Both the position numbers and the translations under genes were made by a program. Source: Terasakiella sp033100395 (GTDB lineage Bacteria; Pseudomonadota; Alphaproteobacteria; Rhodospirillales; Terasakiellaceae). From it: a stretch of DNA of 64,000 bases. Positions 41,952 through 51,686 of the stretch are shown here, in pieces; the stretch's first letter is position 1, and each line of letters starts with the position of its first letter. The DNA is taken from contig NZ_JAWLVJ010000004.1 in the NCBI RefSeq assembly GCF_033100395.1, positions 124,001 through 188,000 of the forward strand, given 5' to 3'. The notes beneath the pieces are model-generated. The model saw nothing but the letters and a program-made list of their open reading frames with translations, was not told where the DNA came from and searched no databases.

Positions 41952-43907
41952 ATGTATACTGCTGCTATTTTCCTGCCACTCGTCGGCTTTCTGATCGCAG
42001 GGTCTCTTGCGCTCTTTACGCCAGAAGACGAGAAAAAACGCAAAGCAAATGACCGTCTGGCGCAGGTTGTCACCTGTACAGGTCTTTTGATCTCTGCGGC
42101 TTTGGCTGTTGCTATCTTCTTTGACGTTGGCCTGAACGGCAACGCAAAGACGGTTCACCTTTTCACATGGATCCAGTCCGGTGATTTCGATGTGTCATGG
42201 GCGCTGCGTTTTGATACGCTGACCGCTGTCATGATGATCGTGGTCACGGGCGTTTCATCCATGGTTCATGTTTATGCCTGTGGCTATATGTCGCATGACC
42301 CGCAAATCCCGCGGTTCATGGCGTACCTGAGCCTCTTTACCTTCTGCATGTTGATGCTGATTACGGCTGATAACCTTCTGCAACTGTTCTTCGGTTGGGA
42401 AGGCGTAGGTCTGGCTTCTTATCTGCTGATCGGTTTCTGGTATCACAAACCTTCTGCCAACGCCGCGGCGATCAAGGCTTTCCTTGTAAACCGCGTCGGT
42501 GACTTTGGGTTTGCCCTTGGTATCTTTGCGACCTTCCTGTTATTCGGCACTGCCGATTTCGACACGATCTTTGCAGCGGTTCCGGGTCAGGCTGAGACCA
42601 CCATCAACCTGTTTGGAACAGAATGGCATGCGATGACCATCATCTGTCTGCTGCTGTTTGTGGGTGCCATGGGTAAATCAGCCCAGTTGGGTCTGCACAC
42701 CTGGCTGCCAGATGCGATGGAAGGTCCGACACCAGTGTCTGCCCTGATCCACGCGGCAACCATGGTAACAGCCGGCGTCTTTATGGTCGCGCGTCTGTCA
42801 CCGATGTTTGAATATTCTGATACTGCGCTTGCGGTTGTCACTGTTGTGGGGGCTTCTACGGCGTTCTTTGCGGCGACAATCGGTTGTGTGCAGAACGACA
42901 TCAAACGCGTGATTGCATATTCCACTTGTTCACAGCTTGGCTACATGTTCTTTGCCTGTGGTGTTTCTGCTTATTCTGCAGGCGTCTTCCACCTGATGAC
43001 ACACGGCTTCTTTAAAGCTCTGTTGTTCTTAGGTGCAGGTTCTGTCATCCACGCCATGTCAGATGAACAGGACATGCGCAACATGGGCGGCATCTGGAGC
43101 AAGATCAAACTGACCTATATCATGATGTGGATCGGTAGTTGGGCATTGGTGGGTCTGCCACCGTTTGCGGGCTATTTTTCCAAAGATATCGTGCTTGAAG
43201 CAGCCTTTGGTGCACATACAGCCGTTGGTACATTTGCGTTCTGGATGGGGATTGGTGCAGCCTTCATGACGGCCTTCTATTCATGGCGTCTGATCATCAT
43301 GACCTTCCATGGCAAACCACGTGCAAATGACACGGTTATGGCTCACGTTCATGAAAGCCCGCCCATTATGACCATTCCGCTGTTTGTACTGGCCGTTGGC
43401 GCAATCTTCGCGGGTTGGCTCGGCTATGAAAACTTCGTTGGTCATAACGTTACAGAATTCTGGAATAACGCAATTCTGGTTCTTCCGTCGCATCCTGCAC
43501 TTGATAACGCACATCATGTACCAGGCTGGGTCATTGCGGCGCCATTGGTTGTCACCGTTGCAGGTATTGTACTGGCTTATGTGCTTTACATGCTTGCCCC
43601 GTCTATTCCGGGCAAACTGGCAACCAACTTCAGCGGCATGTACAAGTTCCTGCTGAACAAATGGTACTGGGACGAACTCTATGACTTCCTGTTTGTCCGT
43701 CCGGCCTTCTATCTCGGTCGCGGCTTCTGGAAAGCAGGGGATGAAGAACTGATCGACGGCGTTGGTCCAAACGGCTTTGCCCGTGCAACCAAAGCCATTG
43801 CAGGCAAGGCTTCACGTCTCCAAACCGGTTATCTCTACCACTACGCATTTGTCATGCTGGTCGGGGCTGCCGTTCTTGTAACTTGGTATCTCTTCACGAA
43901 GGGCTGA
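41952..43907 (+). CDS. nuoL: NADH:quinone oxidoreductase subunit L
   Basis: 651-residue antiporter-like proton pump (ND5) with about 16 TM helices and the long lateral helix at the C-terminal end. The TM5 glutamate is in FFGWEGVGLASYLLIG, the TM7 lysine in GKSAQLGLHTWLPDAMEGPTPVSA. The C-terminal region (FLLNKWYWDELYDFLFVRP) is typical of NuoL. Confidence 0.97.
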   Translation: MYTAAIFLPLVGFLIAGSLALFTPEDEKKRKANDRLAQVVTCTGLLISAALAVAIFFDVGLNGNAKTVHLFTWIQSGDFDVSWALRFDTLTAVMMIVVTGVSSMVHVYACGYMSHDPQIPRFMAYLSLFTFCMLMLITADNLLQLFFGWEGVGLASYLLIGFWYHKPSANAAAIKAFLVNRVGDFGFALGIFATFLLFGTADFDTIFAAVPGQAETTINLFGTEWHAMTIICLLLFVGAMGKSAQLGLHTWLPDAMEGPTPVSALIHAATMVTAGVFMVARLSPMFEYSDTALAVVTVVGASTAFFAATIGCVQNDIKRVIAYSTCSQLGYMFFACGVSAYSAGVFHLMTHGFFKALLFLGAGSVIHAMSDEQDMRNMGGIWSKIKLTYIMMWIGSWALVGLPPFAGYFSKDIVLEAAFGAHTAVGTFAFWMGIGAAFMTAFYSWRLIIMTFHGKPRANDTVMAHVHESPPIMTIPLFVLAVGAIFAGWLGYENFVGHNVTEFWNNAILVLPSHPALDNAHHVPGWVIAAPLVVTVAGIVLAYVLYMLAPSIPGKLATNFSGMYKFLLNKWYWDELYDFLFVRPAFYLGRGFWKAGDEELIDGVGPNGFARATKAIAGKASRLQTGYLYHYAFVMLVGAAVLVTWYLFTKG

Positions 43908-43914
43908 AAGTAAC

Positions 43915-45429
43915 ATGAGTAATATTCCTCTTCTCACTTTTATCACCTTTCTGCCGCTCGCGGGCGTCGCCATGATCCTCTTGATGGTTCAGGGCGACGT
44001 GAAAGATGATAGCAAACGGGCAAAACTGATCGCGCTATGGACATCCCTGGCTACATTTTTGCTCTCTCTCGCACTCTGGTTTGGCTTTGATACCTCAACG
44101 GCTGAATTCCAGTTTGTTGAAAAAGTTGAATGGCTTCCAAGTATCGGTGTGAACTATCATATGGGTATTGATGGCATCTCCATGCTGTTTGTGCTGCTTT
44201 CCACATTGCTGACACCGATCTGTATCCTGTCAGCCTGGGATGCGGTAACAAAACGTGCCAAAGAATATATGATCTCGTTCCTCATTCTTGAGACAATGAT
44301 GATCGGTATGTTCTGCGCCCTTGATATGATGTTATTCTACATCTTCTTCGAAGGCGTGCTGATCCCGATGTTTATCATCATCGGTGTCTGGGGCGGTCAA
44401 AACCGTATCTATGCGGCGTTCAAGCTGTTCTTGTACACACTGCTTGGCTCTGTTTTGATGCTGGTTGCAATGCTTGCCATGTATTGGGATGCGAACTCGT
44501 TCGACATTCCAACACTGATGAACCATAACTTCCCGGCGCAAATGCAAACCTGGATCTGGTTGGCGTTCTTTGCCTCCTTCGCGGTGAAAGTGCCGATGTG
44601 GCCCGTTCACACCTGGTTGCCGGATGCACACGTACAGGCACCAACGGCTGGTTCGGTTATTCTGGCAGGTGTTCTGTTGAAGATGGGGGGCTACGGTTTC
44701 TTGCGCTTCTCCATCCCGATGATGCCAATTGCCAGTGCGGATTTCACGCCCCTGATCTACACCTTGTCGATTGTCGCTGTGATCTACACCTCGCTGGTTG
44801 CCCTTGTTCAGGATGATATGAAGAAATTGATCGCCTATTCATCCATCGCACATATGGGTTTCGTGACCATCGGTGCCTTTACGGGCACAGTTCAGGGTGT
44901 TGAAGGTTCCATCTTCACCATGCTCAGCCACGGGATCGTTTCTGCTGCACTCTTCCTGATCGTGGGTGTGATCTATGATCGTATCCACACACGGGAAATT
45001 GCAGCTTATGGCGGTCTGGTGGATCGCATGCCGAAATATGCGGTGGTCTTCATGCTGTTTATGATGGCGTCTGTTGGCTTACCGGGCACATCCGGTTTCG
45101 TTGGTGAAATCCTTGTTCTGGTTGGTGTCTTCCAGGTTGATCAATGGGTTGCAGCGCTGGCTGCAACAGGTGCGATTTTGGGGGCAGCATATTCGCTTTA
45201 CCTCTATCGTCGCATTGTCTTTGGGGCGCTGACAAAAGATAGCCTCAAAGCCATTCTGGATATGAACCGACGCGAAGTTCTGGTTTTCGCACCGCTGATC
45301 TTCCTGACGCTATTTGCGGGTGTTTATCCGCAGCCGTTCCTGGATGTAATGCATGCTTCCGTCGAAAACCTCGTCAACAACTACCATGCTGCTTTGGACG
45401 CTGCCGGCGTCAAAGTGGCTGCACAATAG
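43915..45429 (+). CDS. nuoM: NADH:quinone oxidoreductase subunit M
   Basis: 504-residue antiporter-like proton pump (ND4). The key glutamate lies in IFFEGVLIPMFIIIGVWGG and the key lysine in FAVKVPMWPVHTWLPDAHV. About 14 TM helices. Seven bases after nuoL and 12 before nuoN. Confidence 0.97.
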   Translation: MSNIPLLTFITFLPLAGVAMILLMVQGDVKDDSKRAKLIALWTSLATFLLSLALWFGFDTSTAEFQFVEKVEWLPSIGVNYHMGIDGISMLFVLLSTLLTPICILSAWDAVTKRAKEYMISFLILETMMIGMFCALDMMLFYIFFEGVLIPMFIIIGVWGGQNRIYAAFKLFLYTLLGSVLMLVAMLAMYWDANSFDIPTLMNHNFPAQMQTWIWLAFFASFAVKVPMWPVHTWLPDAHVQAPTAGSVILAGVLLKMGGYGFLRFSIPMMPIASADFTPLIYTLSIVAVIYTSLVALVQDDMKKLIAYSSIAHMGFVTIGAFTGTVQGVEGSIFTMLSHGIVSAALFLIVGVIYDRIHTREIAAYGGLVDRMPKYAVVFMLFMMASVGLPGTSGFVGEILVLVGVFQVDQWVAALAATGAILGAAYSLYLYRRIVFGALTKDSLKAILDMNRREVLVFAPLIFLTLFAGVYPQPFLDVMHASVENLVNNYHAALDAAGVKVAAQ

Positions 45430-45441
45430 GAGTAGGCACCC

Positions 45442-46932
45442 ATGAGTGAGCTTCCAAATCTCACCCCGGCACTGCCGGAAATCTTCATGGCCTGTGTTGC
45501 CATGGCTCTTTTGATGGTCGGTGTCTTTATGAAGGGGGATGCAAAATCAGTAACCCGCTTCGTATCCTACCTGGCAACAGGTGCGATGATCCTGACTTTG
45601 TTGTTGGTGACAACGTTCAGCACAACAGCAGGTACAACCTTTAACGGCCTGTTTATTACAGGGGCGTTCCCGGCCTTTTCCAAGGTTTTAATCCTTGGGG
45701 CCAGCGCCCTGACCCTGTTGATGTCACGCGATTTCTTTGAAAACGCCAACGTCACCCGTTTTGAATATCCAATCCTCGCCATGCTTGCGACCTTGGGTAT
45801 GATGATGATGGTATCAGCCAACGACCTGATCGCCCTTTATATGGGGCTGGAACTGCAGTCACTGTCTTTGTATGTGATGGCTTCCATCATGCGTAACGAC
45901 CTGCGTTCCACAGAATCAGGCTTGAAATACTTCGTTCTTGGTGCTTTGGCTTCCGGTATGTTGCTTTATGGCTCCAGTCTGGTTTACGGCTTTGCAGGGA
46001 CGACGAACTTCGAAACGATGGCTTCCATGTTTGGTGCTGAACAAGGCGTTCACGGTCCAAACGTTGGCCTGATCTTCGGGATCGTCTTTGTGATGGTTGG
46101 TCTGGCCTTTAAAGTATCGGCTGTTCCTTTCCACATGTGGACACCGGACGTTTATGAAGGTGCACCAACACCTGTCACCGCTTTCTTTGCCTCTGCACCG
46201 AAGGTGGCTGCCTTGTCGTTATTTGTGTACGTCATGATGGGGGCCTTTGGGGATCTGGCCGCACAGTGGCAGCAAATCGTGATCTTCATCTCGGTTGCTT
46301 CCATGGTGCTGGGTGCCTTTGCAGCAGTTGTTCAGACCAACATCAAACGTCTGATGGCTTATTCTTCCATCGGTAACGTGGGTTATATGCTGATCGGTCT
46401 GGCTGTTGGTGGCGCGGTTGCAAGCGGCGTTGAAACACAGCAAAGCGGTATTGAAGGTATGCTGGTTTATCTGACCATCTATATCATCATGACGCTTGGT
46501 ACATTCGGCTGTATCCTTGCCATGAAGCGCGGCGGCACACAGGTTGAAAATATCAACGATCTGGCTGGCCTTTCCAAATCCAACCCCATGATGGCGGCAG
46601 CGCTCGCGATCTTTATGTTCTCCATGGCGGGTATTCCGCCACTGGCCGGGTTCTTTGGTAAGCTTTATGTCTTCCAATCTGCCCTGCAGGCCGGTCTGGT
46701 GACCTTGGCTGTGATCGGTGTGCTGTCTTCTGTTGTCGGTTGTTACTATTACATCCGTATCATCAAGATCATGTATTTTGACGATGCCGAAGAAGACCTG
46801 GATCGCAAAGTCGGTACAGAAATTTCAATGGTTGTGGCGGCGTCCGCAGTTGTTGTACTGGCCTTCTTTATCTATCCCGCCCTGATTACGGACGGTGCCG
46901 CAGCCGCTGCTGCTGGCCTGTTTGCCGGATAA
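45442..46932 (+). CDS. nuoN: NADH:quinone oxidoreductase subunit N
   Basis: 496-residue antiporter-like proton pump (ND2). LYMGLELQSLSLYVMAS carries the key glutamate, and GLAFKVSAVPFHMWTPDVYEG the key lysine. Last nuo gene; the birA ATG overlaps its stop by one base, so the operon continues into cofactor genes. Confidence 0.97.
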   Translation: MSELPNLTPALPEIFMACVAMALLMVGVFMKGDAKSVTRFVSYLATGAMILTLLLVTTFSTTAGTTFNGLFITGAFPAFSKVLILGASALTLLMSRDFFENANVTRFEYPILAMLATLGMMMMVSANDLIALYMGLELQSLSLYVMASIMRNDLRSTESGLKYFVLGALASGMLLYGSSLVYGFAGTTNFETMASMFGAEQGVHGPNVGLIFGIVFVMVGLAFKVSAVPFHMWTPDVYEGAPTPVTAFFASAPKVAALSLFVYVMMGAFGDLAAQWQQIVIFISVASMVLGAFAAVVQTNIKRLMAYSSIGNVGYMLIGLAVGGAVASGVETQQSGIEGMLVYLTIYIIMTLGTFGCILAMKRGGTQVENINDLAGLSKSNPMMAAALAIFMFSMAGIPPLAGFFGKLYVFQSALQAGLVTLAVIGVLSSVVGCYYYIRIIKIMYFDDAEEDLDRKVGTEISMVVAASAVVVLAFFIYPALITDGAAAAAAGLFAG

Positions 46933-47705
46933 TGGGTACGTCAGATATATTTGACATCAAAATGCCGTCAGCTTTTCAGCTGGCGGCTTTTGAGTCTCTG
47001 GACAGCACCAATGATGAATTGCGACGCCGTGCAATGGATGGTGCTGTTTCCAATACCGTTATCGCCGCCCTTGAACAGACAAAGGGCAGGGGCCGTCGTG
47101 GTCGCACCTGGGTGAGTGAGCCAGGCAACCTCTTTTGTTCCATCCTGCAAAAACCAAATGTGTCAATGGCAGAAGCCGCCAAGGCAAGTTTTGTCAGCGC
47201 ACTTGCCATCCATGATGCCATCAAGGAAGCCGTTGGCGATTTTGATTGCGACGTGCAATGCAAATGGCCCAATGACATTCTTGTTGATGGCTATAAAGTT
47301 TCCGGCATATTGCTGGAATCACAGGCACAAACCGGGCGAAATCAACTTGATTGGCTGATCATTGGAATCGGCATAAATTTGAACCATTCTCCCGCTGATA
47401 CGCCTTATCCAAGTGGATATATTAACGCTTATCGCGATAAATCCATAAATCCCGCAGAAATGCTTGAAATCCTGCTGCGTCATTTCCAACTTTGGTTTGA
47501 ACGCTGGGAAACGTTGGGTTTCCAAGCAATTAGAGACGCCTGGCTGGAACGCGCCAAAGGGCTGGGGAAGACAATAACCGTTAATTTAAGCAACGAGAAA
47601 TTGATCGGAACCTTTGAAACCCTTGACCATGACGGGGCGCTTGTCCTACAGACACCCACAGGACAGCGGGTCATTACCGCTGGTGATGTGTTTTTCGGGA
47701 CTTAA
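46932..47705 (+). CDS. birA: Biotin-protein ligase (no repressor domain)
   Basis: 257 residues. The biotinyl-AMP signature GRGRRGRTWVSEPGNLFCS (about 54-72) and KWPNDILVDGYKVSGILLES are present, with the C-terminal SH3-like domain. It activates biotin with ATP and attaches it to the carboxylase carrier protein. The N-terminal helix-turn-helix of E. coli BirA is absent, so it should not itself repress biotin genes. Placed after nuoN as in many alphaproteobacteria. Confidence 0.95.
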   Translation: MGTSDIFDIKMPSAFQLAAFESLDSTNDELRRRAMDGAVSNTVIAALEQTKGRGRRGRTWVSEPGNLFCSILQKPNVSMAEAAKASFVSALAIHDAIKEAVGDFDCDVQCKWPNDILVDGYKVSGILLESQAQTGRNQLDWLIIGIGINLNHSPADTPYPSGYINAYRDKSINPAEMLEILLRHFQLWFERWETLGFQAIRDAWLERAKGLGKTITVNLSNEKLIGTFETLDHDGALVLQTPTGQRVITAGDVFFGT

Positions 47706-47714
47706 GGATTTAAA

Positions 47715-48491
47715 ATGCTTTTAGCCATCGATTCAGGGAACACCAACACCGTTTTTGCCGTCTTTGACGAAGACGGAACCGTGCGGGGTGAATGGCGCAG
47801 TTCAACAAACGCCAATAGAACAGCGGATGAATTTGCCGTCTGGCTGTCTCAACTCATGAGCTTTGAAGACATAAAACCGTCCGACATCACAAATGCCATC
47901 ATCGCGACCGTTGTACCTGCAATGCTGTTTAGCCTGCAGACATTGTGCCGTAAATATTTCAAGGTCGAACCCCTCGTTGTGGGCGAAGACAGTGTAAAGC
48001 TTGGGATCGAAGTTTTCCTGGACCGCCCGGAAGAAGTTGGTGCTGACCGCTTGGTAAATGCCATTGCCGCCCACGAAGTCTATGAGGGTGCACTAATCGT
48101 CATCGATTTCGGCACAGCAACCACGTTTGATGTGGTCGATGCAGACGGCAATTACTGTGGTGGTGCCATTGCGCCGGGGATCAACCTGTCTTTGGAAGCT
48201 TTGCACATGGCCGCAGCCAAACTGCCCCGCGTCGCCATTGGGCGTCCTGAAAAGGCCATCGGCAAAGGCACAACAACGGCAATGCAATCCGGGATTTTCT
48301 GGGGCTATATAGGTATGATCGAAGGGCTAACCCAACGTATGAAAGATGAATTTGGCGCAGATATGACCGTGATTGCCACAGGTGGTCTTTCCTCCCTGTT
48401 TGCCAAATATACCAACGTCATCCAACACAGTGATACCGAACTGACCCTTCGCGGCCTCCTTGCAATTTACAAAAGAAATCAAAACGCATGA
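47715..48491 (+). CDS. coaX: Type III pantothenate kinase
   Basis: 258-residue kinase of the ASKHA fold that starts coenzyme A synthesis. The ATP loop LLAIDSGNTNTVFAVFD is at the N-terminus, the pantothenate-binding GADRLVNAIAA at about 107-117, and FGTATTFDVVDADG follows. It needs a monovalent cation (K+ or NH4+) in known members. Its end overlaps rnj by 4 bases. Confidence 0.95.
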   Translation: MLLAIDSGNTNTVFAVFDEDGTVRGEWRSSTNANRTADEFAVWLSQLMSFEDIKPSDITNAIIATVVPAMLFSLQTLCRKYFKVEPLVVGEDSVKLGIEVFLDRPEEVGADRLVNAIAAHEVYEGALIVIDFGTATTFDVVDADGNYCGGAIAPGINLSLEALHMAAAKLPRVAIGRPEKAIGKGTTTAMQSGIFWGYIGMIEGLTQRMKDEFGADMTVIATGGLSSLFAKYTNVIQHSDTELTLRGLLAIYKRNQNA

Positions 48492-50155
48492 GCAAAAAAG
48501 AACTTGTCTTCATCCCCTTAGGCGGTGCTGGTGAAATCGGCATGAACCTGAACCTCTATGGCTATGGTAAACCAGAGGAAGAAGACTGGCTCATCGTTGA
48601 CTACGGGATCACTTTTGGTGATGACACCACGCCTGGCATCGATGTCATCCTGCCAGACCCGACCTTTATTGAACAACGTCGCGACAAACTGCTGGGCATG
48701 GTCTTGACCCATGGGCACGAAGACCATATTGGTGCGCTTGCCTATATGTGGGAACGGGTGCAATGCCCGATCTACTGCACACCTTTCACTGCATCATTGG
48801 CGCGCGGTAAATTAAAAGAAGCTGGCTTCGGCCATCTTGAAGATATCATTCATGAAATTCCAGTCGGCGGCAGTTTCGAGCTCGGCCCGTTTCAGGTAGA
48901 ATTCATCACCTTTACCCATTCCATCCTGGAACCAAACGCCCTTGCCATTCGTACAGACGAGGGCACAGTGGTTCATACAGGGGACTGGAAACTGGATGAC
49001 GGGCCGGTTATCGGACGTACTACTGATGTGGACCGTTTGAGCCAGATCGGCAAAGATGGCGTCCTGGCCCTTATCTGTGATTCCACCAACGTCTTTTCCG
49101 AAGGTAAGACCGGGTCGGAAGAAGACCTGGAAGCCAGCCTGATCGACCTGATTGGGGAACATAAAGAAGGCAAGGTGGTTGTGACCTGCTTTGCTTCCAA
49201 CCTTGCACGCCTCCATACCATTGCCGTTGCAGCCAAAGCCAATGGCCGTCAGATCGTTGTGTCCGGTCGATCATTCGCAAAAATGATGGATGCGGCACAA
49301 TCCAATGGCTATATGCTGGATACACCTGAATTCCTGCCAGAAGATCGCGCCCCACACATCCCCAATGATGAATTGCTTGTCATCTGTACAGGGTCTCAAG
49401 GGGAACCGCGCGCGGCACTGGCCCGTATTGCCAGCGGTAATCACAAGAATATCTCACTTGGTGATGGCGATACCGTGATCTTTTCGTCACGGACCATCCC
49501 GGGCAATGAACGTTCCATCTATCGCATCCAGAATGAACTGGCGCGAAAAGGCTGTAAGATCATCACCTCCCAAGACCATTTCGTCCATGTCTCCGGTCAT
49601 CCGGCACGTGATGAATTGCGCGAACTTTTCCGCCGTGTACGCCCTGAAATCGCTGTCCCCGTCCATGGGGAATTTCGCCATCTGCAGGAACATGCAGCCC
49701 TGGCTGAAGAATGCGGTGTACAGAAAACATTCGTTATTGAAAACGGCAATGTCGTCAAACTTGAAAGCGACATGCCATGTATCATTGATGAAGTTGAAAC
49801 AGGTCGCCTCGCCTGGGAAGGCCGCCGTGCAGTCCCGATGAAATCAGAAGTCGTTCAAAGCCGCAAACGTGCGCTATTTAACGGTTCTGCCGTCGCATCC
49901 ATTGTTGTAGATAAAGACGGCCAGATGCTGTCTGATCCGATTGTGACCACCGAAGGTCTGTTGGACCCGGAAGGCGACGACGACTTGTGGGACGATCTGT
50001 TTGATATTATCTATAACACGGTTGAAACAATGCCCAAGCGGGATCGTAAAGACGATGCTGTTTTGGAAGAAACCCTGCGACTGAATGTGCGTCGCTGGTT
50101 TAGAAGTTCGTTTGGCAAACGTGCCATTACCCATATCCACCTGATCCGCGTATAG
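48488..50155 (+). CDS. rnj: Ribonuclease J
   Basis: 555-residue beta-CASP metallo-beta-lactamase nuclease. The zinc motif is H75-G-H77-E-D79-H80 in LTHGHEDHIGALAY. Further ligands are in ITFTHSILEPNA and VHTGDW, and beta-CASP motifs in PVHGEFRHLQEHAAL. It works as a 5'-3' exonuclease and endonuclease in rRNA maturation and mRNA decay in alphaproteobacteria alongside RNase E. Starts within coaX, and mce follows 12 bases after. Confidence 0.94.
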   Translation: MSKKELVFIPLGGAGEIGMNLNLYGYGKPEEEDWLIVDYGITFGDDTTPGIDVILPDPTFIEQRRDKLLGMVLTHGHEDHIGALAYMWERVQCPIYCTPFTASLARGKLKEAGFGHLEDIIHEIPVGGSFELGPFQVEFITFTHSILEPNALAIRTDEGTVVHTGDWKLDDGPVIGRTTDVDRLSQIGKDGVLALICDSTNVFSEGKTGSEEDLEASLIDLIGEHKEGKVVVTCFASNLARLHTIAVAAKANGRQIVVSGRSFAKMMDAAQSNGYMLDTPEFLPEDRAPHIPNDELLVICTGSQGEPRAALARIASGNHKNISLGDGDTVIFSSRTIPGNERSIYRIQNELARKGCKIITSQDHFVHVSGHPARDELRELFRRVRPEIAVPVHGEFRHLQEHAALAEECGVQKTFVIENGNVVKLESDMPCIIDEVETGRLAWEGRRAVPMKSEVVQSRKRALFNGSAVASIVVDKDGQMLSDPIVTTEGLLDPEGDDDLWDDLFDIIYNTVETMPKRDRKDDAVLEETLRLNVRRWFRSSFGKRAITHIHLIRV

Positions 50156-50167
50156 GAGTTCTTAGAC

Positions 50168-50572
50168 ATGATCGGACGTTTAAATCACATCGCCATTGCT
50201 GTGCCAGACCTGGAAGCAGCCTCTAAAACTTATGCTCAAACACTGGGTGCAAAAGTAAACCCACCGCAGGATGAGCCTGATCACGGTGTGACCGTTGTTT
50301 TTGTTGAACTGCCAAACACCAAGGTTGAGCTGCTCTACCCGCTGGGCGAAAACTCCCCGATCCAAGGCTTCCTGGACAAAAACCCGGCTGGCGGCATCCA
50401 CCACATCTGTTACGAAGTTGATGACATCATCGAAGCACGTGACAAACTGAAAGCTGAAGGTGCGCGCGTTCTGGGTTCTGGTGAACCTAAGATCGGTGCC
50501 CACGGCAATCCTGTTCTCTTCCTGCACCCAAAAGATTTCAACGGTGCCTTGGTTGAACTGGAACAAGCTTAA
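50168..50572 (+). CDS. mce: Methylmalonyl-CoA epimerase
   Basis: 134-residue glyoxalase-fold (VOC) protein. LNHIAIAVPDLEAASKTYAQ, the metal ligands in HIAIAV, GGIHHICYEV and a C-terminal glutamate (VELEQA) fit methylmalonyl-CoA epimerase. It interconverts the R and S forms of methylmalonyl-CoA in propionate use and the ethylmalonyl pathway. Likely the last gene of the nuo-birA-coaX-rnj run; a hairpin repeat lies just beyond. Confidence 0.92.
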   Translation: MIGRLNHIAIAVPDLEAASKTYAQTLGAKVNPPQDEPDHGVTVVFVELPNTKVELLYPLGENSPIQGFLDKNPAGGIHHICYEVDDIIEARDKLKAEGARVLGSGEPKIGAHGNPVLFLHPKDFNGALVELEQA

Positions 50573-50584
50573 TCATCAAGCAAT

Positions 50585-50642
50585 GTGTCCCGGCAAAGGC
50601 CGGGACCTTTCGGTCAGGAGATTTGCGGCCTTCGCCGGAAAA
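50585..50642. repeat. Paired-hairpin intergenic repeat, copy 1
   Basis: First hairpin GTCCCGGC-AAAG-GCCGGGAC (50587-50606, 8-bp stem), about 20 bases, then a second hairpin core CGGC-CTTC-GCCG (50626-50637). The two hairpins carry the same core in opposite orientation. A close copy lies at 53001-53056, after proS. Such palindromes scatter through many alphaproteobacterial genomes. Here it may also end the mce transcript. Confidence 0.75.
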
Positions 50643-50649
50643 CAGACAT

Positions 50650-50889
50650 ATGAGTTTTGGTCAGACAGAGAGCATTCTGCTTGTTGCGTTCGCCGCATTA
50701 TGGTGGCTGTTTTACTTCGCCGTCAAAATGCGGGCTGACCAAAAATATATGAAAAGCGACCAGAATGAAGACATGCGCCCCTGTATGGGGTGCATGGTCA
50801 CTCAATCGGCTATGATGGCCGCCGCCACATTGGCAATCCTGTTTGGCATCTATGCCATGGAACTGGTTAGCTTTAACCGTCAGCCCTGA
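50650..50889 (+). CDS. Small membrane protein with a CxxC pair
   Basis: 79 residues from the ATG at 50650. TM helix about 9-26 (ILLVAFAALWWLFYFAVKM), a charged loop with DQKYMKSDQNEDMRP, then CMGCM, and a second TM helix about 47-68. The two cysteines at the membrane edge suggest metal binding or redox exchange, but no family is recognised. The frame is open from 50623, but that part is the end of the repeat element and is not counted. It converges on the next gene with a 10-base overlap of coding ends. Confidence 0.65.
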   Translation: MSFGQTESILLVAFAALWWLFYFAVKMRADQKYMKSDQNEDMRPCMGCMVTQSAMMAAATLAILFGIYAMELVSFNRQP

Positions 50890-51119
50890 GTTTTGCCATA
50901 AATCCGTTTCATCACTTCTGATGAACTTTCTGCATGGGATATAATTTGTTCCATCAGCCCCAGAATATACATGTTGTTGGTAATGACTTCCTGCACTTCC
51001 GGGCGAGGGTCAGAATGCATTTCATTGACGCGGGTGATGATATCGCCGCGGATCATGCGAAACACATCTTCAAGTGTATGACCGTCCGGGTTTTCTTTTG
51101 AAACAAGTAGTTTTGTCAT
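50880..51119 (-). CDS. Hypothetical small helical protein
   Basis: 79 residues, soluble and probably all helical (MIRGDIITRVNEM, VQEVITNNMYILGLMEQII). GGGAG lies six bases before the ATG at 51119, which supports translation. It is the only minus-strand gene between mce and lolD. No family recognised. It ends by overlapping the end of the plus-strand membrane protein gene, so the two transcripts are complementary at their 3' ends. Confidence 0.6.
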   Translation of the reverse strand: MTKLLVSKENPDGHTLEDVFRMIRGDIITRVNEMHSDPRPEVQEVITNNMYILGLMEQIISHAESSSEVMKRIYGKTQG

Positions 51120-51206
51120 CTTTTTCTCCCTGATTATGTTGGTTTTATTGTATATTTAATATCGACAATGTACATCCAAATTCCAACAACCCGATATGGG
51201 GGCCAC

Positions 51207-51611
51207 ATGCGCGTTCTTCTATTTGGTCTTTTTACTTTTCTCATTGCCCCGGCTCAGGCAGATGAAATTGAAAATGCTGTTTCCATCACTGAAAAAGAAT
51301 GCCGCAAGCTCATTCGGCTAAATAGCATCAATGGGGCGGAATATGTCCCCGGCGTAGACGCCTATGGGCGCAAGGTTGTTGGGGCTGATTTACATGGCGG
51401 GCATAAAATCAAAATCCCAAAAGAGATTACCTTCGACCTTGGAATCGATCTGGCTGAAAAATATAATCTGGGCGACGGCTTTTATGGCAAAGCCAACTTG
51501 GGCAACGTCACCGTTAAGGGCAGAAATGTCTATTGGAACGGCAAAAAACTGGGCCAGAATGAAAATGACGCCGCCCTTGAAGCCTGTCTTGCACAATATG
51601 GTCAAAAATAA
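51207..51611 (+). CDS. Secreted protein of unknown function
   Basis: 134 residues with a signal peptide (MRVLLFGLFTFLIAPAQA, cleavage about residue 18-19), two cysteines (ECRKL and EACLAQ) that could form a disulfide, and the repeated-sounding GVDAYGRKVVGADLHGG and KITF-like strands. It is probably periplasmic. Start: ATG at 51207 with GGGGG upstream; an in-frame ATG at 51168 would push the signal peptide inside. A single gene between a minus-strand unit and proS. No function assigned. Confidence 0.7.
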   Translation: MRVLLFGLFTFLIAPAQADEIENAVSITEKECRKLIRLNSINGAEYVPGVDAYGRKVVGADLHGGHKIKIPKEITFDLGIDLAEKYNLGDGFYGKANLGNVTVKGRNVYWNGKKLGQNENDAALEACLAQYGQK

Positions 51612-51686
51612 CAACGATTTCGTTGCGTTTAGCCATGGCTTTAACTAAAGTCTGGATCAACTAATTTCATTGATCTGAGTATTGTC

